This document shows positions 1-10,089 of a stretch of 64,000 nt of DNA, one piece after another. Source of the stretch: Ruminococcus sp. Its GTDB lineage: Bacteria > Bacillota > Clostridia > Oscillospirales > Ruminococcaceae. The notes beneath the pieces are model-generated. The model ran no database searches. It was not told where the DNA came from and was given only the letters and a program-made list of their open reading frames with translations. The translations under genes were made by a program, and so were the position numbers. Positions within the stretch are counted from its first letter, which is position 1, and each line of letters starts with the position of its first letter. The stretch spans positions 19,452 to 83,451 of the forward strand of contig JAETQO010000023.1 in NCBI GenBank assembly GCA_021770655.1. Direction: 5' to 3'.

Positions 1-620
1 GGGAAAAAGCCCAAGCCGTATATCAGAACGGGGTCAAGCACTATGTTTGTGACCGCTCCTGCAAGCTGGGCGATAGTCGAAGGCACGGTTCTTCCTGTTC
101 CCTGCAAAAGCTTTTCAAATATCATCGAACCTACCGCGCCGAAAGAAAGTACGCAGCATATGCTGAGATACTCGTCCGCCATACCCAGCGCTATCGGGTC
201 GGAAGTCTGGGATTTCAGAAAAGCCTGCGTTCCGAAAATACCGAAAAGCAGAAACACCACATATGTACAGATACCGATAAAAATCGCATTGCCGGCAATT
301 TTTCCGGCTCTTTCAAAGTTCTTCTCTCCAAGACTTCTTGACAGCAGGGCGTTTATTCCTACGCCTGTACCGACTCCCACGGCGATGATAAGAAGCTGTA
401 CGGGAAACGCAAGAGTTAACGCATTAACGGCATATTCGCCCATATTTTCAAGCTGTCCGTCGGTTATCCTGCTTACGAAAAAGCTGTCCACAATGTTGTA
501 AAACGCCTGAACTATCATAGAAACTATCATAGGCAGACCCATTGTAAGCATAAGCTTTGGCATAGGCATTATGCCCATTTTGTTTTCCGTAGTTTTTTCC
601 CGAACCGTATTTTCACTCAT
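1..620 (-). CDS. MATE-family efflux transporter, N-terminal part (runs off the window start)
   Basis: Reverse-strand translation from ATG at 620: MSENTVREKTTENKMGIMPMPKLMLTMGLPMIVSMIVQAFYNIVDSFFVSRI...; typical MATE N-terminus. The plus-strand ORF in the track is antisense. RBS aggagg upstream. Confidence 0.85.
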   Translation of the reverse strand, partial: MSENTVREKTTENKMGIMPMPKLMLTMGLPMIVSMIVQAFYNIVDSFFVSRITDGQLENMGEYAVNALTLAFPVQLLIIAVGVGTGVGINALLSRSLGEKNFERAGKIAGNAIFIGICTYVVFLLFGIFGTQAFLKSQTSDPIALGMADEYLSICCVLSFGAVGSMIFEKLLQGTGRTVPSTIAQLAGAVTNIVLDPVLIYGLGFF

Positions 621-886
621 TTTTACTCCTCCTTTTATGTATCCTCCGACTGTCTGTCCTCAGCATATCGGAAACCTGATTTTATGGCAGAAAAAACAGC
701 ATAAGCCCGTTCAATCGGACTTACGCTGCAGCTGCTCATTGATCTGATATGCTCCGTTTTTCGCCGGAGTTTTTATTTGTTTATATTATACCATTTTCCG
801 CACAAAAATGTAATAGCTTTTTTCAACAAACTTTTATTAGGATTCGGACGGAAAAATTGTCAAATGCGATTTGGATAATGACAAAT

Positions 887-1333
887 TCAGTAGTAATTAT
901 CGGGTACTTTTTCGGGTTCGCAATCTATACGAACGCTTATTGATTTTAAATATTCGGTTGGACACCGGTCTTGATTAACTGAAAATGCTTCATTAATCAT
1001 AATTATTATATCATTTCTGTATTCCCAGATGTCCCTTGGAATAGGTATTCTCTTTATTATCCAGATAATATCTACGCCAGTATCATAATTGCCTTTTCCC
1101 CCACGCTTAGTCTCCATTCTTATGACATATCCATTCCACCATAAGTCATAAAAATAAGGCATTTCGTCATAACCTCCGCCTATTCCGACAAGATAGGCAT
1201 TTCTTTCACGATCTGCACACCATTGCGTTCCATTAATCAAAAGATATGTTCCATTTCCCCAGCAGTTTTTTAATCCCATAGATTTAAAAAATTCGTAGTC
1301 TTTTTCGGGGACTTTTTCAAATACAAACGCCAT
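887..1333 (-). CDS. Hypothetical protein, paralogous to the ORF at 47066-47461
   Basis: MAFVFEKVPEKDYEFFKSM...WCADRERNAYLVGIGGG; RBS GGGGGAG before ATG at 1333; shares MxFV[FY]EKVxExD and WCxDRExxxYxVxIG with 47066-47461. Confidence 0.75.
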   Translation of the reverse strand: MAFVFEKVPEKDYEFFKSMGLKNCWGNGTYLLINGTQWCADRERNAYLVGIGGGYDEMPYFYDLWWNGYVIRMETKRGGKGNYDTGVDIIWIIKRIPIPRDIWEYRNDIIIMINEAFSVNQDRCPTEYLKSISVRIDCEPEKVPDNYY

Positions 1334-1533
1334 AACAAACTCCCCCATTTGTTTTATATATTAATTATACACCGGAACTTGGTTTAAATCAAGTATATTT
1401 TCCCAATTTAACTTTTTTAGCTGATAAGCCAAAAACGACATATCTGCATTGACTTTTTATTCCGTTCGTATTATAATATATGGGTATTGATATGCTATTT
1501 TCTGCGAGCTACAGGCTCGGAAAGGATCTTGTT

Positions 1534-2961
1534 ATGGAAAACAATGTTATTATTCTTGCCGGCGGACAGGGCAAGAGAATGAAAACCAATATGCCGAAAG
1601 CGCTCTGCAACGTTATCGGCGAACCAATGCTGGAATGGGTTCTTACTGCCTGCGAAAAGGCTGAGCTTAAAGAGATCTGTGTTGTGAAAGGCTTTGAGGG
1701 CGAACAGATAGACGCTTACCTTTCCTCACGCAAATCAAAGGCGGAGATCTCCACCGTTATGCAGGCGGAAAGGCTGGGAACAGGTCACGCCGTTATGCAG
1801 GCGGCGGATTTCCTTAAGGCACACGCCGACGGAAATACTCTTGTACTCTACGGCGACGCTCCGTTTATTGACGCGGATACAATTACAGGCGCACTTGCGT
1901 TACATACCGAAAAGAACTGCGGTGTGACGGTCGTTACCTCCCGTGTGGAAAATCCCACGGGGTACGGCAGGATAATCCGCACCGACGAGGGCATTTCGGG
2001 TATTGTGGAGCATAAGGACTGCACTCCCGCTCAGCTTGCTATAACCGAAATAAATTCGGGCTGTTATTGGTTCAGGACTGCCGATCTTCTGGAAGTGCTG
2101 TTCGACATCAAGCCGAATAACGCACAGGGCGAATATTATCTTACCGACTGCATAGAACTGCTTATCGCAAAGGGCAAAAAGGCGGACGCTTTTATCTCCG
2201 CTAACCCGAACGTTGCTCTCGGCGCAAACGACAGACGTGGTCTGCTTATGCTCAACGACATTGCAAGATATGAAATAATCGGGAAGTGGCTTGACGAAGG
2301 TATCGAGTTCTGCTGTACGGACGGAGTGTCTATCGGCAATAATGTAAAGATAGGCGCAGGCACAAAGATACACAGCGGTGTAATTCTCAGAGGAAACACC
2401 GTTATCGGCGAAAACTGCGAGATAGGAAATAACTGCATAATCGAAAACACTACCGTAGGAAACGGCGTAAATCTCAACAATGTTCAGGCGTATGAGTCCG
2501 TTATAGAGGACGATGTAAAGATAGGACCTTACGTTCAGCTCAGACCTGATTCTCACATCAAAAAAGGTGCTAAGATAGGCGACTTTGTGGAGATAAAGAA
2601 TTCCACTATCGGCGAATACACCGCTGTGGCGCACCTTACTTATATCGGCGATTCCGACGTGGGCGCAAACGTAAACTTCGGCTGCGGAGTAGTGACCGTG
2701 AATTACAACGGCGATAAGAAGTTCAGAACGGTGATAGAGGACAACGCCTTTATCGGCTGTAACACAAACCTTGTCGCTCCCGTAAAAGTGGGCAAGGGCG
2801 CATACACCGCCGCCGGCTCAACAATCACAACGGATATTCCGGACAACGCTCTTGCAATAGAGCGCGGCAGAGAGACCATAAAAGAGGGCTATGCCGAAAA
2901 GAAGCTTAAAGCAAGAACGGAAAAATTTGAGGCTCTTCACCGCAGTTCCGAGGGAAAATAA
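1534..2961 (+). CDS. glmU: Bifunctional UDP-N-acetylglucosamine pyrophosphorylase / glucosamine-1-phosphate N-acetyltransferase
   Basis: LAGGQGKRMKTNMPKAL nucleotidyltransferase motif; C-terminal left-handed beta-helix hexapeptides (IGNNVKIGAGTKIHSGVIL). Start moved to ATG 1534 after aaagga. Confidence 0.95.
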   Translation: MENNVIILAGGQGKRMKTNMPKALCNVIGEPMLEWVLTACEKAELKEICVVKGFEGEQIDAYLSSRKSKAEISTVMQAERLGTGHAVMQAADFLKAHADGNTLVLYGDAPFIDADTITGALALHTEKNCGVTVVTSRVENPTGYGRIIRTDEGISGIVEHKDCTPAQLAITEINSGCYWFRTADLLEVLFDIKPNNAQGEYYLTDCIELLIAKGKKADAFISANPNVALGANDRRGLLMLNDIARYEIIGKWLDEGIEFCCTDGVSIGNNVKIGAGTKIHSGVILRGNTVIGENCEIGNNCIIENTTVGNGVNLNNVQAYESVIEDDVKIGPYVQLRPDSHIKKGAKIGDFVEIKNSTIGEYTAVAHLTYIGDSDVGANVNFGCGVVTVNYNGDKKFRTVIEDNAFIGCNTNLVAPVKVGKGAYTAAGSTITTDIPDNALAIERGRETIKEGYAEKKLKARTEKFEALHRSSEGK

Positions 2962-2984
2962 ACTGCCGAAATTCTGATATAACA

Positions 2985-3027
2985 AAAAAATCCTGTCTTT
3001 TCAAATCACGAAAGGCAGGATTTTATT
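2985..3027. terminator. Bidirectional terminator between glmU and the XRE gene
   Basis: aaaaaaatcctgtctttt...cgaaaggcaggattttatt stem-loop with A/T tracts on both sides. Confidence 0.75.
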
Positions 3028-3253
3028 TATTCATTTTTTTACTGTTGGTTCGCCCGAGGATATAATCCGTTGACACGTCATAAAAATCCGCAAGTATAAG
3101 CAGATGTTCAACGGGGATTGTCAAAACCCCTCGCTCATATCGGGAGTATACCGTTTGGCTTGTAAACAAAAGCTTTGCGATCTGCGTCTGGTTCATATCC
3201 CGATCTTCCCGCAAATCACGTAATCTTTGAAAATACATAAAATTTCCTCCCAA
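3023..3253 (-). CDS. XRE-family HTH transcriptional regulator
   Basis: LRDLREDRDMNQTQIAKLLFTSQTVYSRYERGVLTIPVEHLLILADFYDVSTDYILG: classic Xre HTH. Confidence 0.9.
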   Translation of the reverse strand: MGGNFMYFQRLRDLREDRDMNQTQIAKLLFTSQTVYSRYERGVLTIPVEHLLILADFYDVSTDYILGRTNSKKMNK

Positions 3254-3281
3254 CTTTTGTATAAAATGTAGAAAATAGTTT

Positions 3282-3328
3282 TAGTACCAATCGGTACTAT
3301 TGACTTTACCATATTTAAATGTTATTAT
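3282..3328 (+). promoter_or_regulatory. Promoter (TTGACT-N17-TATTAT) abutted by an 18-bp palindrome tagtacc-aatc-ggtacta
   Basis: Perfect 7-bp arms at 3282-3299 immediately before/overlapping the -35 at 3300; lies between divergent XRE and lipoprotein genes. Confidence 0.6.
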
Positions 3329-3380
3329 ACCATTGTTAGGACTTTTAAGTGCTAGAAAAATGTCGAAAGAGGAAATTTTT

Positions 3381-4505
3381 ATGAAAAAACTTATTGCAGG
3401 ATTAATATCTTTGACGCTCACTTTTTCAATGGTATCATGCTCGGACAGCAGTGGAAACAATAACAATAATCAAGAAGCCGGAAATAATCAAGAAGAAACA
3501 GTCGTTGATTCTGCCTCTGAAACAGCGTTTTCAAAAGGAGAACAATATTTCAACGACGGTGATTATGCCAGCGCAATAAAATCATATGAGCAGGTTGCGG
3601 AGGGTTCGCCTAACTACGAAACAGCGCAGGAACGTATTCAGCAAGCTAATGAAGAGTACAAAAACAAGATAATTGACGATGTTGCGGAGTATGCCAAAAA
3701 ATCAGAATATAAGAATGCAATTTCTGTGTTGGAAGAAGCAATAGAAAAAATGCCGGACGACAATGACTTAAAGACCAAGCTTGAAGAAATCAACAAGGAA
3801 CGCTGTGATTATATTCTTGAAGAAACAAATGAAATGGTTCTGAATGATGATTATGTCGGTGCTATAGATTTCATTACTAAGAAAGAACAATGCGCCGATA
3901 CATATCCGGAGGTTGCCGAAAAGCTTGAAGAATATACTGCTGCGTATGTAAAAAAAGAAATAGAATCGGCTGACGGAATGGTGAAAGACGGCGACTATGA
4001 CGGCGCAATCGAAGAACTTGGAAATGCTTTAACTACTCTTCCAAGCAATGAAGAATTAACGAAGAAGAAAAAAGAACTTGAAGATTCAAAGCCTGTTCCG
4101 CTAAGCGATTTTAAAATTACTAACAGCGAACATTTTGAGCAAATTACAGTTGATGACGGCGCCGCAGAAGATTCAATTGGCAATGTTTATGCTCCGGGAA
4201 ATTTATATAAATCTTGGGAGGATAACGGAAACGGTTTGGCGGAAATCTATGTTGGTAAAGAGTATACAAAACTTAGTGGCATATGTGCAACATCAGACGA
4301 ATGTACCGAAGCTACAGGCAGACTTGAAATTTATGCAGATGATAAAATGATTTATTCTCAAAAATTCAACCGAAAAAGCACCCCGTTTAACATTGATCTG
4401 GATATAACTAATTGCGAGTGGCTAAAGATACAAGTTACATTTGTCAAGGATACTGGCTATGGACCTGTTACAATTCTACTTTCTAATTTTAGTCTTTATA
4501 AATAA
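3381..4505 (+). CDS. TPR-repeat lipoprotein
   Basis: MKKLIAGLISLTLTFSMVSCSDSSG lipobox; repeated 'F..G.YA.AI..Y' TPR-like units. Confidence 0.75.
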   Translation: MKKLIAGLISLTLTFSMVSCSDSSGNNNNNQEAGNNQEETVVDSASETAFSKGEQYFNDGDYASAIKSYEQVAEGSPNYETAQERIQQANEEYKNKIIDDVAEYAKKSEYKNAISVLEEAIEKMPDDNDLKTKLEEINKERCDYILEETNEMVLNDDYVGAIDFITKKEQCADTYPEVAEKLEEYTAAYVKKEIESADGMVKDGDYDGAIEELGNALTTLPSNEELTKKKKELEDSKPVPLSDFKITNSEHFEQITVDDGAAEDSIGNVYAPGNLYKSWEDNGNGLAEIYVGKEYTKLSGICATSDECTEATGRLEIYADDKMIYSQKFNRKSTPFNIDLDITNCEWLKIQVTFVKDTGYGPVTILLSNFSLYK

Positions 4506-4531
4506 AATCTAATACACGAGGAGAATAATAT

Positions 4532-5047
4532 ATGTACTGTAAATATTGCGGAGCGGAATTGAAAAATGATGCTCAATTTTGTACCAAATGCGGAAAGAGT
4601 TTTTCTGATATTGACAAAAAGAAAAGCTCAGATATAATTGCTAAAAAGGATAATAAATCTAATACATTATCGATTATAATTGCAATTATATTTATCCCAT
4701 TGACAATTTTTATTATTTGGGGAATATCAACAGGTGCTTTCAAGTCTACAGAGAGTAAATTAATCGGTACTTGGGTTCCAATTGATGAAAATAAGGATGA
4801 TGAAGTAATCGTATTTTATGATAACGGTAATTGCGGAGGAAAAGGACTTGATGATTATGATAAATACACGCTTATTGACGATGATACAATCATAAAATTA
4901 TCTGGTTCAGATGATTGGGGCGAAAGACCTTTATTGTTAAAGATAACCGAACTTACCAACGAAAGACTAACTCTTGTTATGCTTGATAAAAACGGAGAAC
5001 CCTATGATGATGAAGATGCAACAATAACATTGCACAAGCTTGAATAA
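4532..5047 (+). CDS. Zinc-ribbon membrane protein
   Basis: MYCKYCGAELKNDAQFCTKCGKSF zinc ribbon followed by one TM segment. Confidence 0.75.
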   Translation: MYCKYCGAELKNDAQFCTKCGKSFSDIDKKKSSDIIAKKDNKSNTLSIIIAIIFIPLTIFIIWGISTGAFKSTESKLIGTWVPIDENKDDEVIVFYDNGNCGGKGLDDYDKYTLIDDDTIIKLSGSDDWGERPLLLKITELTNERLTLVMLDKNGEPYDDEDATITLHKLE

Positions 5048-5065
5048 AAGTATTTATAATGTGAT

Positions 5066-5094
5066 TTGACAAATCCCCACGCCTATGTTATAAT
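5066..5094 (+). promoter_or_regulatory. Sigma-A promoter for pth-mfd
   Basis: TTGACA (5066-5071) N17 TATAAT (5089-5094). Confidence 0.7.
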
Positions 5095-5116
5095 AAACTG
5101 AACAATTAAAAAGCAG

Positions 5117-5141
5117 ACCCCGTCCTTTTGCAGGACGGGGT
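5117..5141 (+). promoter_or_regulatory. Strong GC hairpin in the 5' leader of pth
   Basis: accccgtcct-tttgc-aggacggggt, 10-bp perfect stem between promoter and start codon, without a strong T-tract. Confidence 0.55.
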
Positions 5142-5185
5142 TATTGTGCGTTATAATAAAATTACAAAAGGGAGAGTACGGATAT

Positions 5186-5815
5186 ATGAGTATCTGGGAC
5201 GCATTCAACAAAATATCCGCAGGCAGAGATCAGGAAAACAAGGGCAGTAAACCCGAATATATTATCGTAGGACTGGGCAACCCCGGAATACAGTATGAAA
5301 ATACACGGCATAATGCAGGTTTTCTGGCAATTTCCGCGCTTGAAAAAAAGTATAATTTCAGTACGAACACACATAAGTTCAAGGCGCTTACGGCAAGAGC
5401 GGTCATAGGCGGCAAAAGCTGTCTTGTCATGAAGCCCGAAACCTTTATGAACAACAGCGGCGAGGCTGTAAGCGAGGCTATGGAGTTCTATAAGATACCG
5501 CTTGAAAACGTGCTGGTCATATTCGACGACATTTCTCTTGACGTAGGGCAGATGAGAATACGCCGCAAAGGCTCAGCCGGCGGACATAACGGTATAAAAA
5601 GTATTATCGCACTGTGCGGCGGAGAAAGCTTTCCGCGCATTAAAATAGGTGTGGGCAAAAAGCCCCACCCCGATTACGACCTTGCCGACTGGGTGCTTTC
5701 ACGCTTTTCCGACGATCAGCTTAAAACCCTCTCGGAAGTGAACGAAAAAGTCTGCAAAGCCTGTGAGCTTGCGGTGCAGAATAAAATATCCGAGGCTATG
5801 AACAGTTTCAATTAG
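5186..5815 (+). CDS. pth: Peptidyl-tRNA hydrolase
   Basis: YIIVGLGNPGIQYENTRHNAGF, KPETFMNNSGEAV, GGHNGIKSI motifs. Confidence 0.95.
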   Translation: MSIWDAFNKISAGRDQENKGSKPEYIIVGLGNPGIQYENTRHNAGFLAISALEKKYNFSTNTHKFKALTARAVIGGKSCLVMKPETFMNNSGEAVSEAMEFYKIPLENVLVIFDDISLDVGQMRIRRKGSAGGHNGIKSIIALCGGESFPRIKIGVGKKPHPDYDLADWVLSRFSDDQLKTLSEVNEKVCKACELAVQNKISEAMNSFN

Positions 5816-5830
5816 CGAAAGGCAGTAAAA

Positions 5831-8800
5831 ATGAATATCTTTAATGAAATAACCGGCAGACTTCCATTTTATAAGGACATAAAAAACTGTCTGCTGAAAG
5901 GCTTTACGCCCTGCGCCGTGACAGGCGTTTCAAATATACACAAGGCTCAGACTATCCTCGGACTGAGCCGACTTGCGCCCTGCCTTGTTATATGCGACGA
6001 CGAGGCCTCGGCGCTTAGAATGATAAACGACATCAACGAAATGGCAGGCGAACAAATAGCCTGCTTTTTCCCCGCCAAAGACCTGAACTTCGCATATATG
6101 GAAGGCGTTTCAAGGGAGTACGAGCATAAGCGTCTTGAGGCGCTCTCGCTTATCTCCCAAGGAAAGTGTAAGATATGCGCCGCCAGTATGGAGGCCTGCC
6201 TTCAAGGCACTATCCCGCAGACCGCGCTGAAAAATTATTCCTTTACAGTATCCGCAGGCGGCGAGCTGAATTTAGAGGAGCTTGTGAAGAAACTCCTTGC
6301 CGGCGGCTATACGCGCACCGATCAGGTTGAGGGGCAGGCGCAGTTCGCTGTCCGAGGCTCGATCGCAGACATCTTCCCTGTTCAGGATTCGCGTCCCGTA
6401 AGAATAGAACTGTGGGGCGATGAGGTGGATTCGATCTCATATTTCGACCCCGAATCCCAGCGGCGTACCGACCCAATTGACGAGATCACTGTTTTCCCCG
6501 CCCTTGAAATAATCTTTCCGGATAAAAATGCGCTTGTCGAAAAGCTTGAAGCCCTGTCAAGATCGGTTAGGGGAAAACAGACCGACAAGATAAGAACTCA
6601 TATCGCCAGAGATATTGAAACCGCGCAAAGCGGTATAACCCTTACAAACCTTGATAAATACTACACCCTCTGCTACGATAAGATATGCACTGTTTTTGAC
6701 TATTTTGACGGAGGAATATGCCTTGTTTCGGAATATTCCAACTGCATAGAAAAAGGAAAAGCCGCCCTCGCTCAGCTTTCTGAGGATATGAAGCTTTTAT
6801 ACGAGGACGGGATACTTTTCAAAAGGCTGGAAGGATTTTTTATTGATACCGCTCAGGCTGAACTCAGGATAACGTCAATGAAGTCCGTTTTTCTGGACAG
6901 CTTTATGCGTTCCAACAATGGGATAAAATTCAAAAAGCTTATCAATACCGACTGCCGACAAACTGCGGCATGGGGCGGAAATATCATAAACCTGGAGGAA
7001 GAGCTGAAAACGCTCTGCCGGTCCGGTTACTGCACGGTGGTGCTTGCAGGCTCGGAAAAAACTCTGCCCATAATCGTCAAGGACCTTATCGACGCAGGGA
7101 TCTCCGCTGAGATATTAAAGGACGACAGCGAGATAACGGCAGGTAAAGTATACGTCCGCACAGGAAGTCTTTCAGGCGGCTTTGACTATCCCGACATAAA
7201 ATGCGCCGCAATCACACAGATGAAAGCGATGACGGCGAAAAAGAGAAAATCCCGTCACAAAGCAGGCGAAGAGATAAAAAGCCTTTCCGATATTCAGAAA
7301 GGCGACCTTGTGGTACATTCAATGTACGGCATAGGTAAATTTGACGGCATAAAAAACATCGAGACAAATGGCGTGACAAAGGACTATATCACCATTAAAT
7401 ACGCAGGTACAGATGTGCTTTACGTCCCTGTTACACAGCTTGATCTGGTTTCACGATATATCGGACCTCGTGACGACGGTGCTGTAAAGCTGAACAAGCT
7501 GAACTCCATGGAATGGTCCAAGACCCGAAGTCGGGTAAAATCCGCAGTCAGGGATATGGCGGAGGAGCTTACAAAGCTTTACGCCCAGAGGCAGATCGCA
7601 AAGGGCTTTGCATTTTCACCCGACAACGACTGGCAGGCTGATTTCGAGGAGCGTTTCGATTATCAGGAGACCGACGACCAGTTACGCTCCATTCAGGAGA
7701 TAAAAGAAGACATGGAAAAGCCTGTGCCTATGGACAGACTTCTCTGCGGCGACGTAGGCTTCGGAAAAACGGAGGTCGCTCTCCGTGCCGCATTCAAATG
7801 TATGCTTGACAGCAAGCAGGCGGCGATCCTCGTTCCTACCACCGTGCTGGCGTGGCAGCATTATCAGACAGCAATAAAACGCTTTGAGCATTTCCCCGTA
7901 AAAGTAGAACTGCTCTCACGCTTTCGCAAACCGAAGGAACAACAGCAGATAATCAGAGAACTTAACCGAGGCACTATAGACCTTATAATCGGCACGCACC
8001 GCCTTGTACAGAAGGACGTAAAATTCAAGGATCTTGGACTTGTGATAATTGACGAAGAACAGCGTTTCGGCGTGGCGCACAAGGAAAAATTCAAAGAAAG
8101 CTTCAAGGGAGTGGACGTTCTCACTCTTTCCGCAACGCCTATCCCGAGAACGCTCAATATGGCGATGAGCGGCATAAGAGATATGTCCGTTATAGAAGAA
8201 CCGCCTATGGACAGACATCCTGTTCAGACCTATGTGATCGAGCATAACATGGGCGTTATCTGTCAAGCGATAAGCAAGGAACTTCGCCGGGGCGGACAGG
8301 TATATTATATCCACAACAGAGTTGAAACTATAATGATGACAGTACATCAGCTTTCGGAAGTGCTCCCCGACGCAAGGATCGCCGTCGCTCACGGACAAAT
8401 GCCCGAGGCGGAGCTTTCCGAGATATGGCGCCAGCTTTGCGACAGAGAGATCGACATTCTGGTCTGCACTACTATTATCGAAACGGGAGTTGACGTTCCC
8501 AATGTAAACACGCTTATAATCGAGGACGCCGACAGGCTCGGTCTTTCACAGCTTTATCAGCTGAGAGGACGCGTCGGACGTTCCAACCGCAGAGCCTTCG
8601 CATATTTCACCTTCCGAAGAGGAAAGGTTCTGAGCGAAGTTGCGGCAAAGCGGCTTGATGCAATAAGAGAGTTCACTCAGTTCGGCTCAGGCTTCAGAAT
8701 CGCCCTCCGCGACCTTGAGATCAGGGGCGCAGGCTCGGTGTTGAGCGGCAGACAGCACGGTCATATGGAGGCGGTAGGCTATGATATGTACCTGCGGCTT

Positions 8801-9304
8801 CTCAACGAAGCTATTGCGGAACAGAAAGGCGAGGCCCTGCCGCCGTCGCCGGAGGATTGCCTTGTGGATATTTCCATTGACGCTTACATTCCGGAAAACT
8901 ACATCGAAAATCTTTCTCAGCGCATAGACTGCTACCGCAAGATAGCCTCCATAACAAATGAAGAGGATTCGCGGGACGTGCTTGACGAGCTTATCGACAG
9001 ATACGGCGAACCGCCGAAAGCGGTAATGGGTCTTGTAAACGTGACACTAACAAGGAATACAGCCTCACGTCTTGGAATCACGGAGATCACTCAGCGTGCG
9101 GACAAGGTACTGTTCTTTATTAAGTCGCCGGAAGTCGAGCAGATACAGGAGCTTTGCAGGGTTTACAAAAACAGGGTAAAATTCTTTGACGGAGCAAAGC
9201 CGTACTTTGCCGTAACCATAGAGAAGAAGCAAAAGGCTTCGGAGCTTATGACGGAAACGGTTAAGCTTATGCAGGCTTCTCTCGGCTCACAAAAATCGGA
9301 ATGA
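5831..9304 (+). CDS. mfd: Transcription-repair coupling factor
   Basis: GDVGFGKTEVALRAAF, DEEQRFGV, TRCF C-terminal domain; about 1157 aa. Confidence 0.97.
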   Translation: MNIFNEITGRLPFYKDIKNCLLKGFTPCAVTGVSNIHKAQTILGLSRLAPCLVICDDEASALRMINDINEMAGEQIACFFPAKDLNFAYMEGVSREYEHKRLEALSLISQGKCKICAASMEACLQGTIPQTALKNYSFTVSAGGELNLEELVKKLLAGGYTRTDQVEGQAQFAVRGSIADIFPVQDSRPVRIELWGDEVDSISYFDPESQRRTDPIDEITVFPALEIIFPDKNALVEKLEALSRSVRGKQTDKIRTHIARDIETAQSGITLTNLDKYYTLCYDKICTVFDYFDGGICLVSEYSNCIEKGKAALAQLSEDMKLLYEDGILFKRLEGFFIDTAQAELRITSMKSVFLDSFMRSNNGIKFKKLINTDCRQTAAWGGNIINLEEELKTLCRSGYCTVVLAGSEKTLPIIVKDLIDAGISAEILKDDSEITAGKVYVRTGSLSGGFDYPDIKCAAITQMKAMTAKKRKSRHKAGEEIKSLSDIQKGDLVVHSMYGIGKFDGIKNIETNGVTKDYITIKYAGTDVLYVPVTQLDLVSRYIGPRDDGAVKLNKLNSMEWSKTRSRVKSAVRDMAEELTKLYAQRQIAKGFAFSPDNDWQADFEERFDYQETDDQLRSIQEIKEDMEKPVPMDRLLCGDVGFGKTEVALRAAFKCMLDSKQAAILVPTTVLAWQHYQTAIKRFEHFPVKVELLSRFRKPKEQQQIIRELNRGTIDLIIGTHRLVQKDVKFKDLGLVIIDEEQRFGVAHKEKFKESFKGVDVLTLSATPIPRTLNMAMSGIRDMSVIEEPPMDRHPVQTYVIEHNMGVICQAISKELRRGGQVYYIHNRVETIMMTVHQLSEVLPDARIAVAHGQMPEAELSEIWRQLCDREIDILVCTTIIETGVDVPNVNTLIIEDADRLGLSQLYQLRGRVGRSNRRAFAYFTFRRGKVLSEVAAKRLDAIREFTQFGSGFRIALRDLEIRGAGSVLSGRQHGHMEAVGYDMYLRLLNEAIAEQKGEALPPSPEDCLVDISIDAYIPENYIENLSQRIDCYRKIASITNEEDSRDVLDELIDRYGEPPKAVMGLVNVTLTRNTASRLGITEITQRADKVLFFIKSPEVEQIQELCRVYKNRVKFFDGAKPYFAVTIEKKQKASELMTETVKLMQASLGSQKSE

Positions 9305-9554
9305 CCGACAACGAACTATAGCAACTAACAGCAATAACCGGTCGATACCCGCAATCGACCTTTCAGGCAACACCTACGAACTTTTGTGCAGGGTGCTGCC
9401 TTTATTATTTCCGCCCACTTTCAATATCTTATATTACAAAAATACAGGCTCAAATTTGTATGATATGACAAATCTGAAAATTTTATTTTTCCTCTGCAAC
9501 ATTAGAACGCTTTTTTTACACTAATATTATGACGGACGTTAGGGGTGATGAATT

Positions 9555-10076
9555 TTGGATAAAAGGGAAAAGAAAAGGCTCGTTGAAAAAGCCGTTCAGG
9601 GGGATACGGAATCATTTTCCAAGCTGTACGGCGAAATTTACAAGGAGCTTTACTATTACGCTCTCGCCAATCTGCAGAACAGCGAGGACGCCGCCGACGC
9701 AGTACAGGACGCTGTGCTGGACGGTTTCATTGGCCTTTCCTCACTCAAAAAAAGCGAGGCCTTTGAAAGCTGGATGTTCAAAATTCTTGTCGCCAAAATC
9801 AAACAGAAACAAAAAGAATACGCCCAGCGGAATTCCAGCCTTGACTATATTAATGAAAGCGACGCGATAATCAAGGAGAATACCGATTTTGAGCGGTGCG
9901 AGATCTTAGAAGAGTTTGCAAATCTAAGCGAAGCGGAACGCTTGTGTATAACGCTTCACTATATTGCAGGCTACAAAGGCGAGGAAATTGTGGAGATAAC
10001 AGGTATTAAAAACTCAACCGTTCGTTCCCATATATCCAGAGGAAAATCTAAAATGAGGAACAGGCTGAAGCTGTAA
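9555..10076 (+). CDS. ECF-type RNA polymerase sigma factor
   Basis: Sigma-70 region 2 (SEDAADAVQDAVLDGFIGL) and region 4 (RLCITLHYIAGYKGEEIVEITGIKNSTVRSHISRGKSKM); TTG start. Confidence 0.88.
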   Translation: MDKREKKRLVEKAVQGDTESFSKLYGEIYKELYYYALANLQNSEDAADAVQDAVLDGFIGLSSLKKSEAFESWMFKILVAKIKQKQKEYAQRNSSLDYINESDAIIKENTDFERCEILEEFANLSEAERLCITLHYIAGYKGEEIVEITGIKNSTVRSHISRGKSKMRNRLKL

Positions 10077-10089
10077 AGGAGGTGACATA

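Noticed and set aside
43-501. 152-aa plus-strand ORF
   Set aside because: Antisense to the MATE transporter coding sequence on the minus strand.
1900-2634. 244-aa minus-strand ORF inside glmU
   Set aside because: Antisense shadow ORF of a clear GlmU coding region; same for other long antisense ORFs (e.g. 21473-22444, 44495-45415, 47600-48472, 37750-38541, 49514-50680).
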